64,000 bases of DNA, from contig JASAND010011219.1 of the NCBI GenBank assembly GCA_030248195.1, positions 1 to 64,000 of the forward strand, read 5' to 3'. Shown here piece after piece: positions 1 to 50,036 of the stretch (positions are counted from its first letter, which is position 1; each line of letters opens with the position of its first letter). The notes under the pieces were generated by a model that saw nothing but the letters and a program-made list of their open reading frames with translations, was not told the DNA's origin and did not search any database. The position numbers and the translations under genes were made by a program. The DNA comes from Trissonchulus latispiculum. Its lineage: Eukaryota > Nematoda > Enoplea > Enoplida > Ironidae.

Positions 1-129
1 TCAGAGTTTTGATCTTGCTCACTTCATTACACATTTTTAATACGCTATCATTCAAAAATTACAGCAGATCTGAAGTAATTAGAGGTTGATGCTTGTTAGG
101 GATAGACAAAATTCATTTTAATGAAAGAA

Positions 130-660
130 TTTGACTTCCGGACCAACCGGATACTGAGATAATAGCTCATGAAATCTCAAATTTCAAAGCTCAGAACCGG
201 AAATTGACCGGATATTCGATTACTTTGACACCGGTAAAATAAAAGTAGCCTCCCAAATATTCATTGTGCCAAAAACTAACATTTTTGTCCGCGATTCCGA
301 GCACCAGACCGGAAAAACCGATTTTTCCGGTTTCTTTTCGCACCGGATACGACCATAAATCACGCAAATCTGGTCCAAACTGGACAAAACTTCGTATATA
401 GACCAATTTCGACCCGCTGAATCTAAAAATGTAATCAGCGAAAATGTACGACCTACCCATCTTGCTGTACAGTTTTTGTGACCTAGACATCCGGTTACCG
501 GACATAGACCGGATGTGACCGGATTTTCGGAGATGTCTTGGGCCAAGGACCAATATGCTAGAGTATGAATAATTACCATTCTCTTTCCGAATCTGAAGCG
601 TTTTTATCGATTTGGCATCCGGTAACCGGATATAGACCGGATATGATGGTTTTACCGGGT
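130..660. repeat. CCGGATA-rich low-complexity repeat
   Basis: ACCGGATA, CCGGTTACCGGACATAG and GACCGGATATGATGG words recur irregularly on both strands over 500 bp. The open frames here are by-products of this simple structure. It resembles the GGATATCC repeat at 59180-59530. Confidence 0.55.
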
Positions 661-1039
661 TCTCCTCCTCCTGAGGTTTCTAAAAATATGTACTCTATAC
701 AGGCTAACTTCAAAGGTTATCTCAGGACAGGCGCTCACAGTTCGGTTCCAAGAATTTTTGGTCAGACTTTAGAACACCACCAAAAATTTTGCGACGCACA
801 GGTGTTGCAGTCACCCATGCCTCCGATTTTTTTTGGTTTTTGTTAACTAACGATGTCATAATGTTACAAAACATTAAAAACTACGACGTATATTTTAATA
901 CTTGGTGAACGTTGAAGTATATCGTAAATGTGTAGTGTGGCAAGAACCAGTCATGAAAACTAGCCAATAGCTATGCGGTGGTTGTACATTGGCTCATCCC
1001 GAGTTCAAGTAACCTTTTGTACATAGGTGTACCCATAGG

Positions 1040-1910
1040 TGTGTTAGGTGGGGGGGGGGGGGGGTGGACATAGTTGGTTTAGGGGGGGGGGACCCCTCCC
1101 CCCCAAATGGAGGGGTCGCCGACCCCCCCATAAAAATTTTTTCCAACCCCTCCCCCCTAAAAATTTTCAAAGCCCTACCTAAATTTTTAATAATTTTTTG
1201 AAAATTTTTAGCTAAAAATTCGAAATTTTTTAAAAAAATTCCAAAAATGAGCGAAAAATTGCTAGAATTCGCTTAATTAAGCTAAAAATCGTTAAAAATA
1301 GCTGTAAATTGAGAAAATTTTTCAATTTTTTAACGAAAAACCGATTTTTAGCCGTACCCCCCCCTCGAAAATTTTTCTTACCCCTCCCCCCAAATCGACT
1401 TTTCGCGACCCCCCTCCCCCTTTTTTCGCCAAACCCCCTCCCTACTTTTTTCTGAACCCCCACCCCCACTTTTTTCGCCAGCCACACCTATGGGGGTGGA
1501 CCCCTTCCTCCAAATGGAGGGGTCGCCAACCCCCCCTAAAAATTTTTTGCTACCCCTCCCCCCAAATCGGCCTTCGGCCGACCCCCCCCCTAAAAATTGT
1601 CAAACCCCTACCTAAATTTTAGAAAATATTTAGCCGGAAATTCGAACTTTTTCTAAAAATAGAAGAAAATAAGCGAAAAATCTTTAAAGTTTTCTTAAAT
1701 TAAGCTAAAAATCGCTAAAAATTGCATAAAATTGAGAAAAGTTTTCAGTTTTTGGACGAAAAACCGATTTTTCGCCGACCCACTCGAAAATTTTTCTAAC
1801 CCCTCCCCCCAAATTGACTTTGGCGACCAACCCTCCCCCTTTTTTCGCCAAACCCCCTCCCTACTTTTATCAAACCCCCCCCCCCACTTTTTTCGCCAGC
1901 CACACCTATG
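1040..1910. repeat. Two tandem ~420-bp copies of a C/G-run repeat
   Basis: Both copies run from a G-run plus GTGGAC and AAATGGAGGGGTCGCC, through AAAAATTTTTT-rich DNA and GAAAAACCGATTTTT, to CACTTTTTTCGCCAGCCACA and CCTATGG. Copy 1 is about 1040-1490, copy 2 about 1491-1910. Homopolymer runs of up to 13 G make the base count there unreliable. Related fragments continue to about 2740. Confidence 0.7.
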
Positions 1911-4000
1911 GGTGTACCAGGCTACAGTTTACCCCGTGTGAGACCCCCCCCACGGAGAGGCCAGACCCCTCCCCCCTACCCTACCTCAACTACTCCCTCC
2001 CAAGCCGAGCTCAAACCCCCCTCCCCCCCTAAAATTAAATCCAAACCAAGTAAAAATGCAAAATTTTTTGAAAAAATGTTTTGCAACTTTTGGAAATTTT
2101 TGAAAAAAATTAGAAAAATAGGCTATAAGTCACCTATAAACAGCTAAAGATGGTTATTTATAGCAATTAAGAGGTAATATGAGCAATTATACACCACAAT
2201 CTGTACTAATTTAGGCATATTTTTGTACAAATTTGTCAATTTTCAAGTCCTATTTTCGCATACGAAAACTATTGACAGAAGGTTTTGAGTACGTTTAATG
2301 TATTGTACATCGAAAAAGGAGCATTTTTAGCTAAAAAAACTTGGGTACAGTTTAGGGGGGTCCTCCCGGATTTCCTCCAAATTTCGGATTCGGGTGGGGT
2401 CCCCCGAGCCAAATTTGGACCTTCTACTCCCCCCTCCCCCAAACCCAAACAGGTGGTACACCTATGCTTTTGTATGTAAAGTAAACAAATATTTAACAGC
2501 GAAGCGAAGCTGAAACAAAGCCAAGCCAGGTTATGCCCATGCAGTCATAGGCATAGGTAGGTGTATATATATACCTGAGGTGGGTGGGGGTCCCGTCCCT
2601 CCGGAGAGGTTCAGACCATAGATAGATGTAATGTAACGGAGATTTGGGGTGAGGGTGAGGGGAGGGGGCTTTTTTTGGAGGTGCCCTCTGGAGAGCCCCC
2701 TAACCCCCCCAGGACCCCCCAACCATCCCCCAAAAATTTTGTCTATTTTTAATGCTTATATGCTAAAAGTATAAGCTTACATCTTAAGCTTAAATTATCT
2801 TTAGCTTATATATACTGAGCTAACGAAAAGCTGAATCGACAAACTGCTTCAGATTCGTGTTCTACGAACCCGAAATCCCCTATATACATCTTTCCAGCAA
2901 AATCGAAGGCAAAAATTTTTTCGGTTTCCCTTGGTCCTCCCTTAGAAATCAAAAAAATCAAATTTCTCGAAATCCAAAAATTTTGCGATATTTGAACTCA
3001 GTGTGGTTGAAAACATACCCACACCAAACTTTAGCTCATTTGGTCAAGTTTTAAGGATTCTGAGTGGTGGGGTAATCAAGATAAGACCCGATCTTTAATT
3101 TGAGACTTATATATAGCGAATAAAAGTGAAACGTGTGGTCCTAATTCATTCTACATCTAATTGTTTCTTAAAAAGCAGTCTCCTCGTTCAGAGAGTATAT
3201 ATATTCACGTGCACATTTACAATTTTATATACGCGTATGTAGTACGTATGTATACGTACGTACATTCATAATTTAAATTTGTTTATTGATTCTATACTTG
3301 AGACAACGTCCAGTCATTCAACGTTTGTGCAAATTCACTCAGTATATATATATATACACTTTAGTATATATACGTACCTTTTAGGGTTGCCTATGTCATA
3401 ACTAACAGTGCTTGTACGCATATATATCTATCCTCCTTCAATTCAATGGCAAAAGCATTTTTATTGAGGTCGTTTTATGGCCGGCTCAGCTACTGTTTTC
3501 AAGCTTACAGTTAGTGTTCTGCTCGGTGTAATATTTGATTTTTTTCAGTGCATTCCACTTTTATTTCAGAACAGCTTTCCGTCGGTTTAGTGTGTCTATA
3601 TATCTACAATAACATTATGTCTTCCCGTTAAGTTTGTAAGAAAGTTAAGTTGTACGCATATATATACGCGGGCTGCTTATAAATTTCTCTAACATGACTT
3701 TTTATATTATATAATATATATATATATGACAGACAGGTGTTCTGGTTCGCAGTTGTGTTATACGTACTTCCAAGCACAGTTATTTCTTTTGGCGCTATCC
3801 CAATCTTCTTGTTTAGCTTGCTTGACAGTCTAATTTTATATGTATATATAGAATATTTTTCTTTCGTTGGAATTTCAGCCAATGGATTCTCCAAATGTCT
3901 TATGATTGTGAACGTTCTGTCCTATGCTGCTTACTTATGTACTGATTTTTGGACCATTTATCAGATATTCAGATAATAGATTTTTCTAGCACTTTCCATC
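1911..4000 (+). promoter_or_regulatory. Upstream region of myosin VII; no gene seen
   Basis: 1911-2740 holds more C/G-run repeat. 2740-4000 is AT-rich with several (TA)n stretches (near 3340 and 3715) and no exon with coding character. The 5' UTR and promoter of the myosin must lie here or further upstream, since the start codon is at 4001. A splice-like tttttctag ends 10 nt before the ATG (3981-3989), so a 5' UTR intron may end there. No core promoter element can be picked with any confidence. Confidence 0.3.
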
Positions 4001-43577
<39,577 letters not shown>

Positions 43578-44856
43578 ATCACCGTTACCCTATTATATTT
43601 TCCTCGTTCACGGACGTGATACTTTTTAGCTCAAACTTGCTTCACGTCCAGAATTCACTTGCTTCCGTTGCTCCATAGTTGATATCATTACTAGTGCTAT
43701 TTTATAATTGACTAATGTGATGTCAACTGAAACTAATATCAGTTGGGTGATAGCAACTGTATATAGCCCACGCATTTGGAGAATGCTACGGTTAATTTTC
43801 GAAAATACCAAATAATTAAGCATAATAAAACTGAGTTAAGCAGGCGTTGTCACTGGAGACTATTGAAAATGTTATTGCATTCCCCCAGTGCGCTTATATT
43901 GTGTTTTGTTTAATGTTATTGTTATATATTCAAAGCTAGATTTTAGCTACTTCCTTTATTATCTCACTCGCTACCACCAGTTGGTTCTGTGCGTTATGCG
44001 AGTGCTGCATTTTTTATTTTGATATTTTTTGAATATCGTATTCATTTTTATTAATGTTTTGTTATCGGTGTCTGTTATTCTTCCCTATTTATTTTTATGC
44101 AATGTGATATAATCATTCCTTTTTCTGTTATTTATTCAGTCTTTTACTATTTTTTTACATTTTTCTTGAAACAATTTACCAATTCACTTAGAAATTGGTT
44201 CTGCTGTTTCCTGATACAGTCATGATCTTAACATGTTGCTCTTAGCTGATATCTTGTTGTATATAAGCATTAATATTTATTGTAGGTGGTTGTTAGTATC
44301 ATTTTCTTTGAGTTATGAAAAGTGAATAGGTGATTGTGATTTTGAATATAAGGGTAATTTGGCTATCACCATTTTAAATTTATGCTGAATATGTTTCTAT
44401 CCCCAATTATGTCATTTCGCTGCTGTTATTATGGTAACATCGCTTTGTGATAAGATGTGCAATGTGCAAATGTGTTTTTGTTTTATGTTGTTTTATACAA
44501 GCATATTAAAGAGACTTTGTTGTCAAGTAGGTTTAGGTCCTAAATGAAAATAGCAAAAACTAGAAAATCCCGTCAGACAACGGGGTTAAAGCTTGATTTC
44601 AACGGGGAATTTTAAGAAGTTTTCCCAATGGATTTTAAACGGAGTTCCGTCTGTACCTTGAACGACTTTCCTATGGAAACATGGAAATATGAGTACATTA
44701 TGTAAGACTATCGTTTGGCATTATTCTCTGCGGCCAGGCACGCCAACACCTGACTACAGAAACATCAGTGAGCCAAGCTTTCGGACTTCAGGCTTGGCTA
44801 GTTTTTACGTATTTCATTCGTTTTCTGGATATAAAAATTTTTTAATTGGATGTCAT
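43578..44856 (+). other. 3' flank of myosin VII; no gene seen
   Basis: AT-rich, unique-looking sequence with no coding frame of interest. The 3' UTR of the myosin transcript should end in it. Confidence 0.4.
43824..43829 (+). terminator. Candidate polyadenylation signal of myosin VII
   Basis: AATAAA lies about 250 nt after the stop codon of the myosin gene in otherwise unremarkable AT-rich sequence. It is the first canonical hexamer in the 3' flank. Other AT-rich hexamers occur further on, so the true 3' end is uncertain. Confidence 0.4.
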
Positions 44857-45211
44857 CAAGAGTACATAATATAAGAGTGTGCCACTAGGCACACTCTATG
44901 TTATCAGAGCAAAAACTATGCTCTGCTCGCTAACGGCACACCCCCCCCCGCAAATCAGTACCTAGTCGGAACGGGGGTACGCTCACTCGCTCTATGTTTT
45001 ATGTGCTTAAGCTCGAAAACACAAGCACTACGTACGCGTGTTTTGTGTCTGTTTCGAGCTTTAGAACACAAACATAGCGCACGAAATTTTTTGAAGTGAT
45101 AGGTCTAATTTGCGGGGGAGGGGTGGGCCGTTAGCGTACAGAGCATCATAGTTTTGGCTCTGATAACATAGAGTGGGCCTGATGCCATACTCTTATAATT
45201 ATGTACTCTTG
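44857..45211. mobile_element. MITE with CAAGAGTACATAAT inverted ends
   Basis: Perfect 14-bp ends CAAGAGTACATAAT and ATTATGTACTCTTG, extended by imperfect arms (GAGTGTGCCACTAGGC, ACTCTATGTTATCAGAGC against GCTCTGATAACATAGAGT). ATGTCAT occurs directly outside both ends, a probable 7-8-bp target duplication. It sits just upstream of the 630-aa reverse transcriptase. Relatives lie at 49925-51790 (split) and, diverged, at 37170-37345. Confidence 0.8.
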
Positions 45212-45252
45212 ATGTCATGAATATGTTAATTTTTTTCGCAGAAAACACATGA

Positions 45253-47145
45253 ATGATGAAAAAACGTAAAATTAGGAATCGTCTGAAAAAATTCCAAGAA
45301 AACTCCAAGATAGCTATAGATATCAAAGCTATAGAAGACAGCCCAGAATCAAACCCTATGGTGGTATACTCGTATGATCTACCCTTTTCTCTAATGTGTT
45401 TCAATTATAAACAAGTTTGTAATGCAATTAATCTAGACAATAATGGTAATTTAACTAGTAACTTAACATGCCAATGTCATTCTTCTAGATTTATAGACAA
45501 ACACCATGGACACGTGGTCACAGGAGATCTAGATATCGTACAAGACGAGAGACTTAGAGAGGTAATGTTAAGAGGTACTAAGTACAGATTACCAAAACCG
45601 ATAAATAAAGATGAATGCGGAACGGAAGTACTGGCCGCACTTAAAGGATATTGCGAAAGAGTATCAAAGAAAACTAAAGTAAGATACGAGTTGTTTAATA
45701 GCTGGATTCAAGCGATTATGCGGGAATGGGAGGATTACGCATCGCCCTTCATTAATCAGGAAAAAATTATTACTTTTGAAGACTTAAAATTACCTCTAAA
45801 TAAATTAAAACAAAACTTTGTCATCAACGTTGTAGACAAAGCGTCTCAAAATTATTCTATCATGTGTAAAAAGTTCTATATAGAAAAGTTAATTGAAGAA
45901 ACAAAATCTATACAAAATGGATTTAACACCTATTCGCTTGAACCGCTTGCATGTAATGATTATATTAATAAAATAATTCAGGAGAGTAAAAACATGGGTA
46001 TAACCGTCAAAAGTGAAGAAATGAAACTTCCTATCATCCAGATGATACCGAAGTTTCACAAGAACCCCACGGGATTCAGGTACATCATTTCGAGTAAACA
46101 ATGTTGTACTAAACCGGCATCACAAACCCTATGCTGGATTCTAAAAAGGATACAACAAAGAATGAAAGCATATTGCAACACCATTGAACGGAACAAAGGT
46201 AATGTTAAATTATTTTGGATTATAGAAAATACTAATTCTATAGTAAAATGTTTAGACGAACTATCAAAAAATAATCAAGCCGAAACAATTAACACATATG
46301 ATTTTGGACAGCTATATACGTCGTTACCACATGAAGAAATCGAAGGTAAATTAAACTATATCATTAATCTAATTTTTCGTAATAAAACTAATTACATAAT
46401 AGCCAAACGGTATGCGGCATACTGGTGCAGCGTTAATAACCCCCAAGCCAAAGATAGTAATTACGTTCGTAATCTAACAAAATGGGTTACAGAAAACTCA
46501 TATTTTACATTGGGAAACAAAGTATTCCTACAAAAAATTGGAATACCTATGGGTACAAACGCAGCACCATATATCGCTAACCTTTTACTTACGGCTTACG
46601 AATTCATTTTTATTAAAAATCAAATAAGTTTAGGAAATATTGATATATGCAAATGCCTAAGCATCATATTCCGGTACATTGATGATATAACAGTAGTCAA
46701 TGATAAAGGTATGTTTGATCTTTTAAGTTGTATAATGTACCCCGCCTGCCTAACTCTAAAGAAGGTGAACTCTTCCAGTACAATCGCGGACGTACTAGAC
46801 TTACACATAACGGTAACCGGGAATCGAACATTTCAGTACAAGGTATATGATAAAAGAGATGACTTAAACTTCAAAGTCATTGCAATGCCAGATATACGTG
46901 GAAACATTAGCAGCCGATGCGGATATAATGTGTTCACTAACGAGTTAAATCGTTATGTAAACTTATCGACTGAGTTTGCAGACGTACGAAACAGGATTCA
47001 AAAACTAATCAAAGAATTAGTAAATAAAGGATACACCAAACGATGTATTCTGAACGCAGTTCGTAAATTCGGGAATAGTGATGTATTTTATACTAAATTT
47101 AATTTCAGGTGGAATAGGAGTCTCAGGAAAGATCTGTTTTTGTAG
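45253..47145 (+). mobile_element. Intact 630-aa reverse transcriptase ORF, Penelope-like or related class
   Basis: A single uninterrupted ORF. Central and C-terminal RT motifs: FVINVVDKASQNYSIMCKKF, MIPKFHKNPTGFRYIISS, NTYDFGQLYTSLPH (motif A Asp), GIPMGTNAAPYIANLLL (motif B) and FRYIDDITVVN (motif C, catalytic DD), then the conserved VYDKRDDLNFKV segment. This GIPMGTN/RYIDD type is common in animal genomes and resembles Penelope-like RTs rather than LINE or LTR enzymes; exact clade uncertain. No GIY-YIG endonuclease, integrase or protease is visible. The N-terminal ~150 aa include basic residues and C-x-C-x-H (CQCH). Codon use is AT-rich. A cag acceptor-like site precedes the ATG (45241). 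The RT is flanked upstream by a MITE and downstream by a structured segment. Confidence 0.85.
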
Positions 47146-47164
47146 GATAAACATGGAACTCAGC

Positions 47165-47375
47165 CCACCACCGTGCCCCTTGCAGTTCCGGAGCTGTGAG
47201 CGGTGGTTAAGAAGGAGGACGCAAGGGGCAAAGGAAATTATTTAACATTAGGCATATCGAGACTATCGAGCACCTCCTTCCGGGCTGAGGGGCACTCTCA
47301 GTGGAATTAGTAGGACTACTTTGAGCCAGAGTGCCTCCAGATGATAATTTGATGGAGATGACAACTCCATCTCAG
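47165..47375 (+). ncRNA. Structured 3' segment behind the second reverse transcriptase
   Basis: Starting about 20 nt after the RT stop there are five complementary pairs in 210 nt: GCCCCTTGC (47175-47183) with GCAAGGGGC (47221-47229); CCACCG (47168-47173) with CGGTGG (47201-47206), which crosses the first pair and so implies a pseudoknot or a switch; GAAGGAGG (47211-47218) with CCTCCTTC (47273-47280); GGCACTCT (near 47291) with AGAGTGCC (near 47328); and GATGGAG with CTCCATC (near 47352-47372). The pairs lie in GC-richer sequence than the surroundings. An element 3' UTR recognised by its own RT is the likeliest role. No hammerhead core was recognised. Confidence 0.5.
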
Positions 47376-47477
47376 GGTTAACGTGATATTTAATTAAACC
47401 ATATCTCAATCAGTGCCACTTAAAACACCATATCACAAATGTTTAATTATGGTTACATTTTAAAAATACGGATTACT

Positions 47478-47555
47478 ATGTTCTGGTTGCGGAAATGGTT
47501 TCTCATTTTGGTACTACTGCTGTTTCGATATGTTGGAGGAAGTGATCCTCATGGA
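47478..47555 (+). CDS. Possible signal-peptide first exon
   Basis: ATG at 47478 opens MFWLRKWFLILVLLLFRYVG and continues GSDPHG, then reaches a good donor (gtaatatt, 47556). A basic start, hydrophobic core and small residues look like a signal peptide with a cleavage site. No downstream exon that continues it was recognised before 52400, so this may be chance in the flank of the reverse transcriptase. Confidence 0.15.
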
Positions 47556-48009
47556 GGTAATATTGATTTTAGATAGATGCCTATATGTTTAAGATTTGGT
47601 TTGTGGATTCTGTCTGTACTACAGGTACTATTTTTGGCTGTTCTGAATTGTTTTTATTGAACAGGCTATTTGCTTGAGAACTTGCTAAACCATAAAAAGT
47701 TGATTCGTTAACACTTATCAAGGCGGGCAACACTTATTAACCACATGCGTTCCTCAGAATGCAGTCCCCCCTCTGCTTGTACTAGCGCTTAAACTGGCGG
47801 TGTTCGTTAATAGGGAAAGTGAGAAAAACAGAGGCTGTACATTACAAACAAAAACAGAAATGGAGGAGTGCATGGGCCTGGAGTGCTCGGGCCGGTTCCA
47901 TTGGAATTGAAACCGATAGACCCGTAACCAGAAGGATTTTATTGTCACTTAGAATAGCCAGTATTCCATTCCAACCAAACCTTGGTTTATGTAAGTTTGC
48001 CGTACACCT

Positions 48010-48245
48010 CCCTACAGACTAGTGCTGTTTCAGCAGCTGAAACTGAAACTTAGTTTCAGCTTGTACATGTTTCAGTTTCAGTTGCTGAAACTGAAACTGA
48101 AGTCATGACAGACTTGGAACTGAACTGAAACTTAATCAAAGTGAGAGCTGAAACTGAAACTAGAACAATTTTTAGCTGAAACTAAAACGGAAACCGTCTG
48201 AAAGGGGAGCTGAAACTGAAACCGAAACTAAGGGCCAGCGTAAAC
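48010..48245. repeat. Degenerate (CTGAAA)n repeat
   Basis: ACTAGTGCTGTTTCAGCAGC opens a 230-bp stretch of CTGAAACTGAAAC words in both orientations, closing with GTAAACATCACTAAG. The TAGTG...CACTA ends recall the hAT-like element at 50037-51731. No clear target duplication. Confidence 0.6.
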
Positions 48246-48485
48246 ATCACTAAGAATCAGACCGACGAGAAAATGACAATTTCTCCGTTTCTCCACTGAT
48301 GATGATATATCGATTCCCTCGCTTGCTCCACATTGAAAACAAGACTCGAGAAAAGGCTAAGCTGTTGTTGAACGAATTTAGACCTTTTCACAAAAGATAT
48401 TAAAGGTGAGAACACAAGCTTAAATTGAGTTAGACGAGCTAATGGGATTAATTTTAACTCCAGTCTACCCTGTGCTCCATATGTA

Positions 48486-48848
48486 CCTGAACGGGAGGTA
48501 AAATTTCACTGACCCTTGTGAAAGCAAATTTAGGTACCCCTTGTGACTGTGAGAGCGATTTTTCCTGGGGGTGCCTTTGAAAGCGATTTTTAAGCGATTT
48601 TTATCATTTTTTAACAAAGAACAGCGATTTTTTTAGCCAAAACACATTTTTCAGACGTTTTTTAAGCAAAAAACTGATTGTAAGCAAAAAATTCCGGCGG
48701 AGCCGGAAAATTTCAGGAAATTTTAGTCGTTAAACATTATTTGGGTAATTTTCTTACCCCTTGTAGGAGCAATTTCGCGATCCCTTGTGGACGATTTCGC
48801 CGAGGGGGGGGGGAATTCCACCACCTTTCCCCCCTTGTCCGCCTGTGC
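48486..48848. repeat. 350-bp dispersed repeat with CCGGCGGAGCCGG hairpin, copy 1
   Basis: Shares an ordered set of blocks with 50810-51182 and 62946-63237: TTTCACTGACCCTTGTG, GAGAGCGATTTTTC, AAGCGATTTTT, ACACATTTTTCAGACG, AATTCCGGCGGAGCCGGAAA, TTTTCTTACCCCTTGT, GCAATTTCGCGA, GACGATTTCGCCGAGGGGGG. No ORF. Confidence 0.8.
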
Positions 48849-49378
48849 TGTGCTTCATGTACTCTTTCCAGAAAATTTTAAAGAAGTATCGTTTACTGGA
48901 CATTTAAAATTGGGTTAATAATTGCGTTAATCTAAACTAAATCTTATTTAGTGAAAAATTTAATACAATAAACCACAAAAAATATTCGAAAATTTGGGGA
49001 CAGAAGAATTAATTTTGGAATTTTTTCTGCTCCTTCGTTTTTGATCCCTTTTCCCAGAAATTCTGAAACCGCAAATAAATGTGAGGGGAACACGATCAAA
49101 ATATTTTGACACAGTGGATAATAATGATGAAGTGCAGTCATTTAATCTTTCCCATTGAGCATTTCTGTAACGACTTTACTAAAAAATTATGCTTCAGTTT
49201 TCTAAAAAAGGAATAATTCCCTCTAAACAAATATAAATTTTGGGGGTCACTTTAGTTCCTGGGAGCTGAGATCACTCCTTATTTGATAATTTTATAAAAA
49301 TATGCCAGGCAAAAATTAAGATTCTATTCAATTGATTAGCTTATTCTAGGAAAGAAATATATAGGTTGGAAAGTTGAT

Positions 49379-49560
49379 AATTGCTTGAAAATTTCAATTG
49401 CAGTGTATCGGTGAAATTTTCCCCCCGGAAAAATTTCACCGTTGAAATTTTTCCGGGAATTGCTTGAAAATTTCAATTGCAGTGTATCGGTGAAATTTTT
49501 CCCCCGGAAAAATTTCACCGTTGAAATTTTTCCGGGGGTAAAAATTTCTAGGGGGAAAAT
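49379..49560. repeat. 79-bp tandem duplication with internal hairpin
   Basis: TTGCTTGAAAATTTCAATTG followed by GTGAAATTTTCCCCCCGG and AAAAATTTCACCGTTG occurs twice with a 79-bp period (about 49379-49457 and 49458-49536). GGTGAAATTTTTCC and GGAAAAATTTCACC fold back on each other in each copy. After it (49590-49870) come irregular AGAGTTAA words. Confidence 0.7.
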
Positions 49561-49924
49561 TTTCACCGCGACAACGGCACCCTCCTTCTTTTATCTGCTT
49601 AACCTGCGTGTTTTGCCTGGGGTTAAATTTCAATAGAAAATGTTCAGGAAGAGTTAAACAGAGTTAAATTTAACCCTTTCGTGAAAAGGGTATAGTTAAA
49701 TTTAACTCCACAGGTTTTTAACTCTGCAGTCTGCACGCGATTCTTGAAAAGGACAGAGTTAAAGAGAGTTAATTTTAACTTTTCATGAATTCACGCGGAG
49801 TTAAAATTTTTAGCTCTATAACTCGCAGGGTTAAAATTAACACTACTCTACCCTTTCTTGAAAAGGCTCTTAGTTATTATGTACTCTTGGGCTTACATAA
49901 GGTAACTAATTTATTAGTTATTTC

Positions 49925-50036
49925 AAGAGTACATAATAATGGGAGTATGCCACTAACCAAACTCTCAGTTATCACAGCAAAAATTATCCTCTGTTCGCTA
50001 AGGGCTGACCTCCCAACCCCACAAATCATACCTAGT
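49925..50036. mobile_element. Left half of a split AAGAGTACATAAT MITE
   Basis: Starts CAAGAGTACATAATAATGGG and runs through GTATGCCACTAACC and AAATCATACCTAG, collinear with the intact element at 44857-45211. It breaks off at 50036 where the hAT-like element begins; the continuation (ACACCTAGTCGAAACGGGG) resumes at 51732 and fades by about 51790. Confidence 0.7.

Noticed and set aside
1732..2147. Proline-rich open frames in the C-run repeats
   Set aside because: They arise from poly-C runs in tandem repeats and have no start context, homology or conserved frame between the two copies.
3737..3976. Hydrophobic 79-codon frame just before the myosin start (MFWFAVVLYVLPS...)
   Set aside because: It lies in the AT-rich upstream sequence, has no homology I recognise, and its hydrophobicity follows from T-rich codons.
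47150..47400. Hammerhead ribozyme behind the reverse transcriptase
   Set aside because: Penelope-like elements can carry them, but no CTGATGA...GAAA core was found here.
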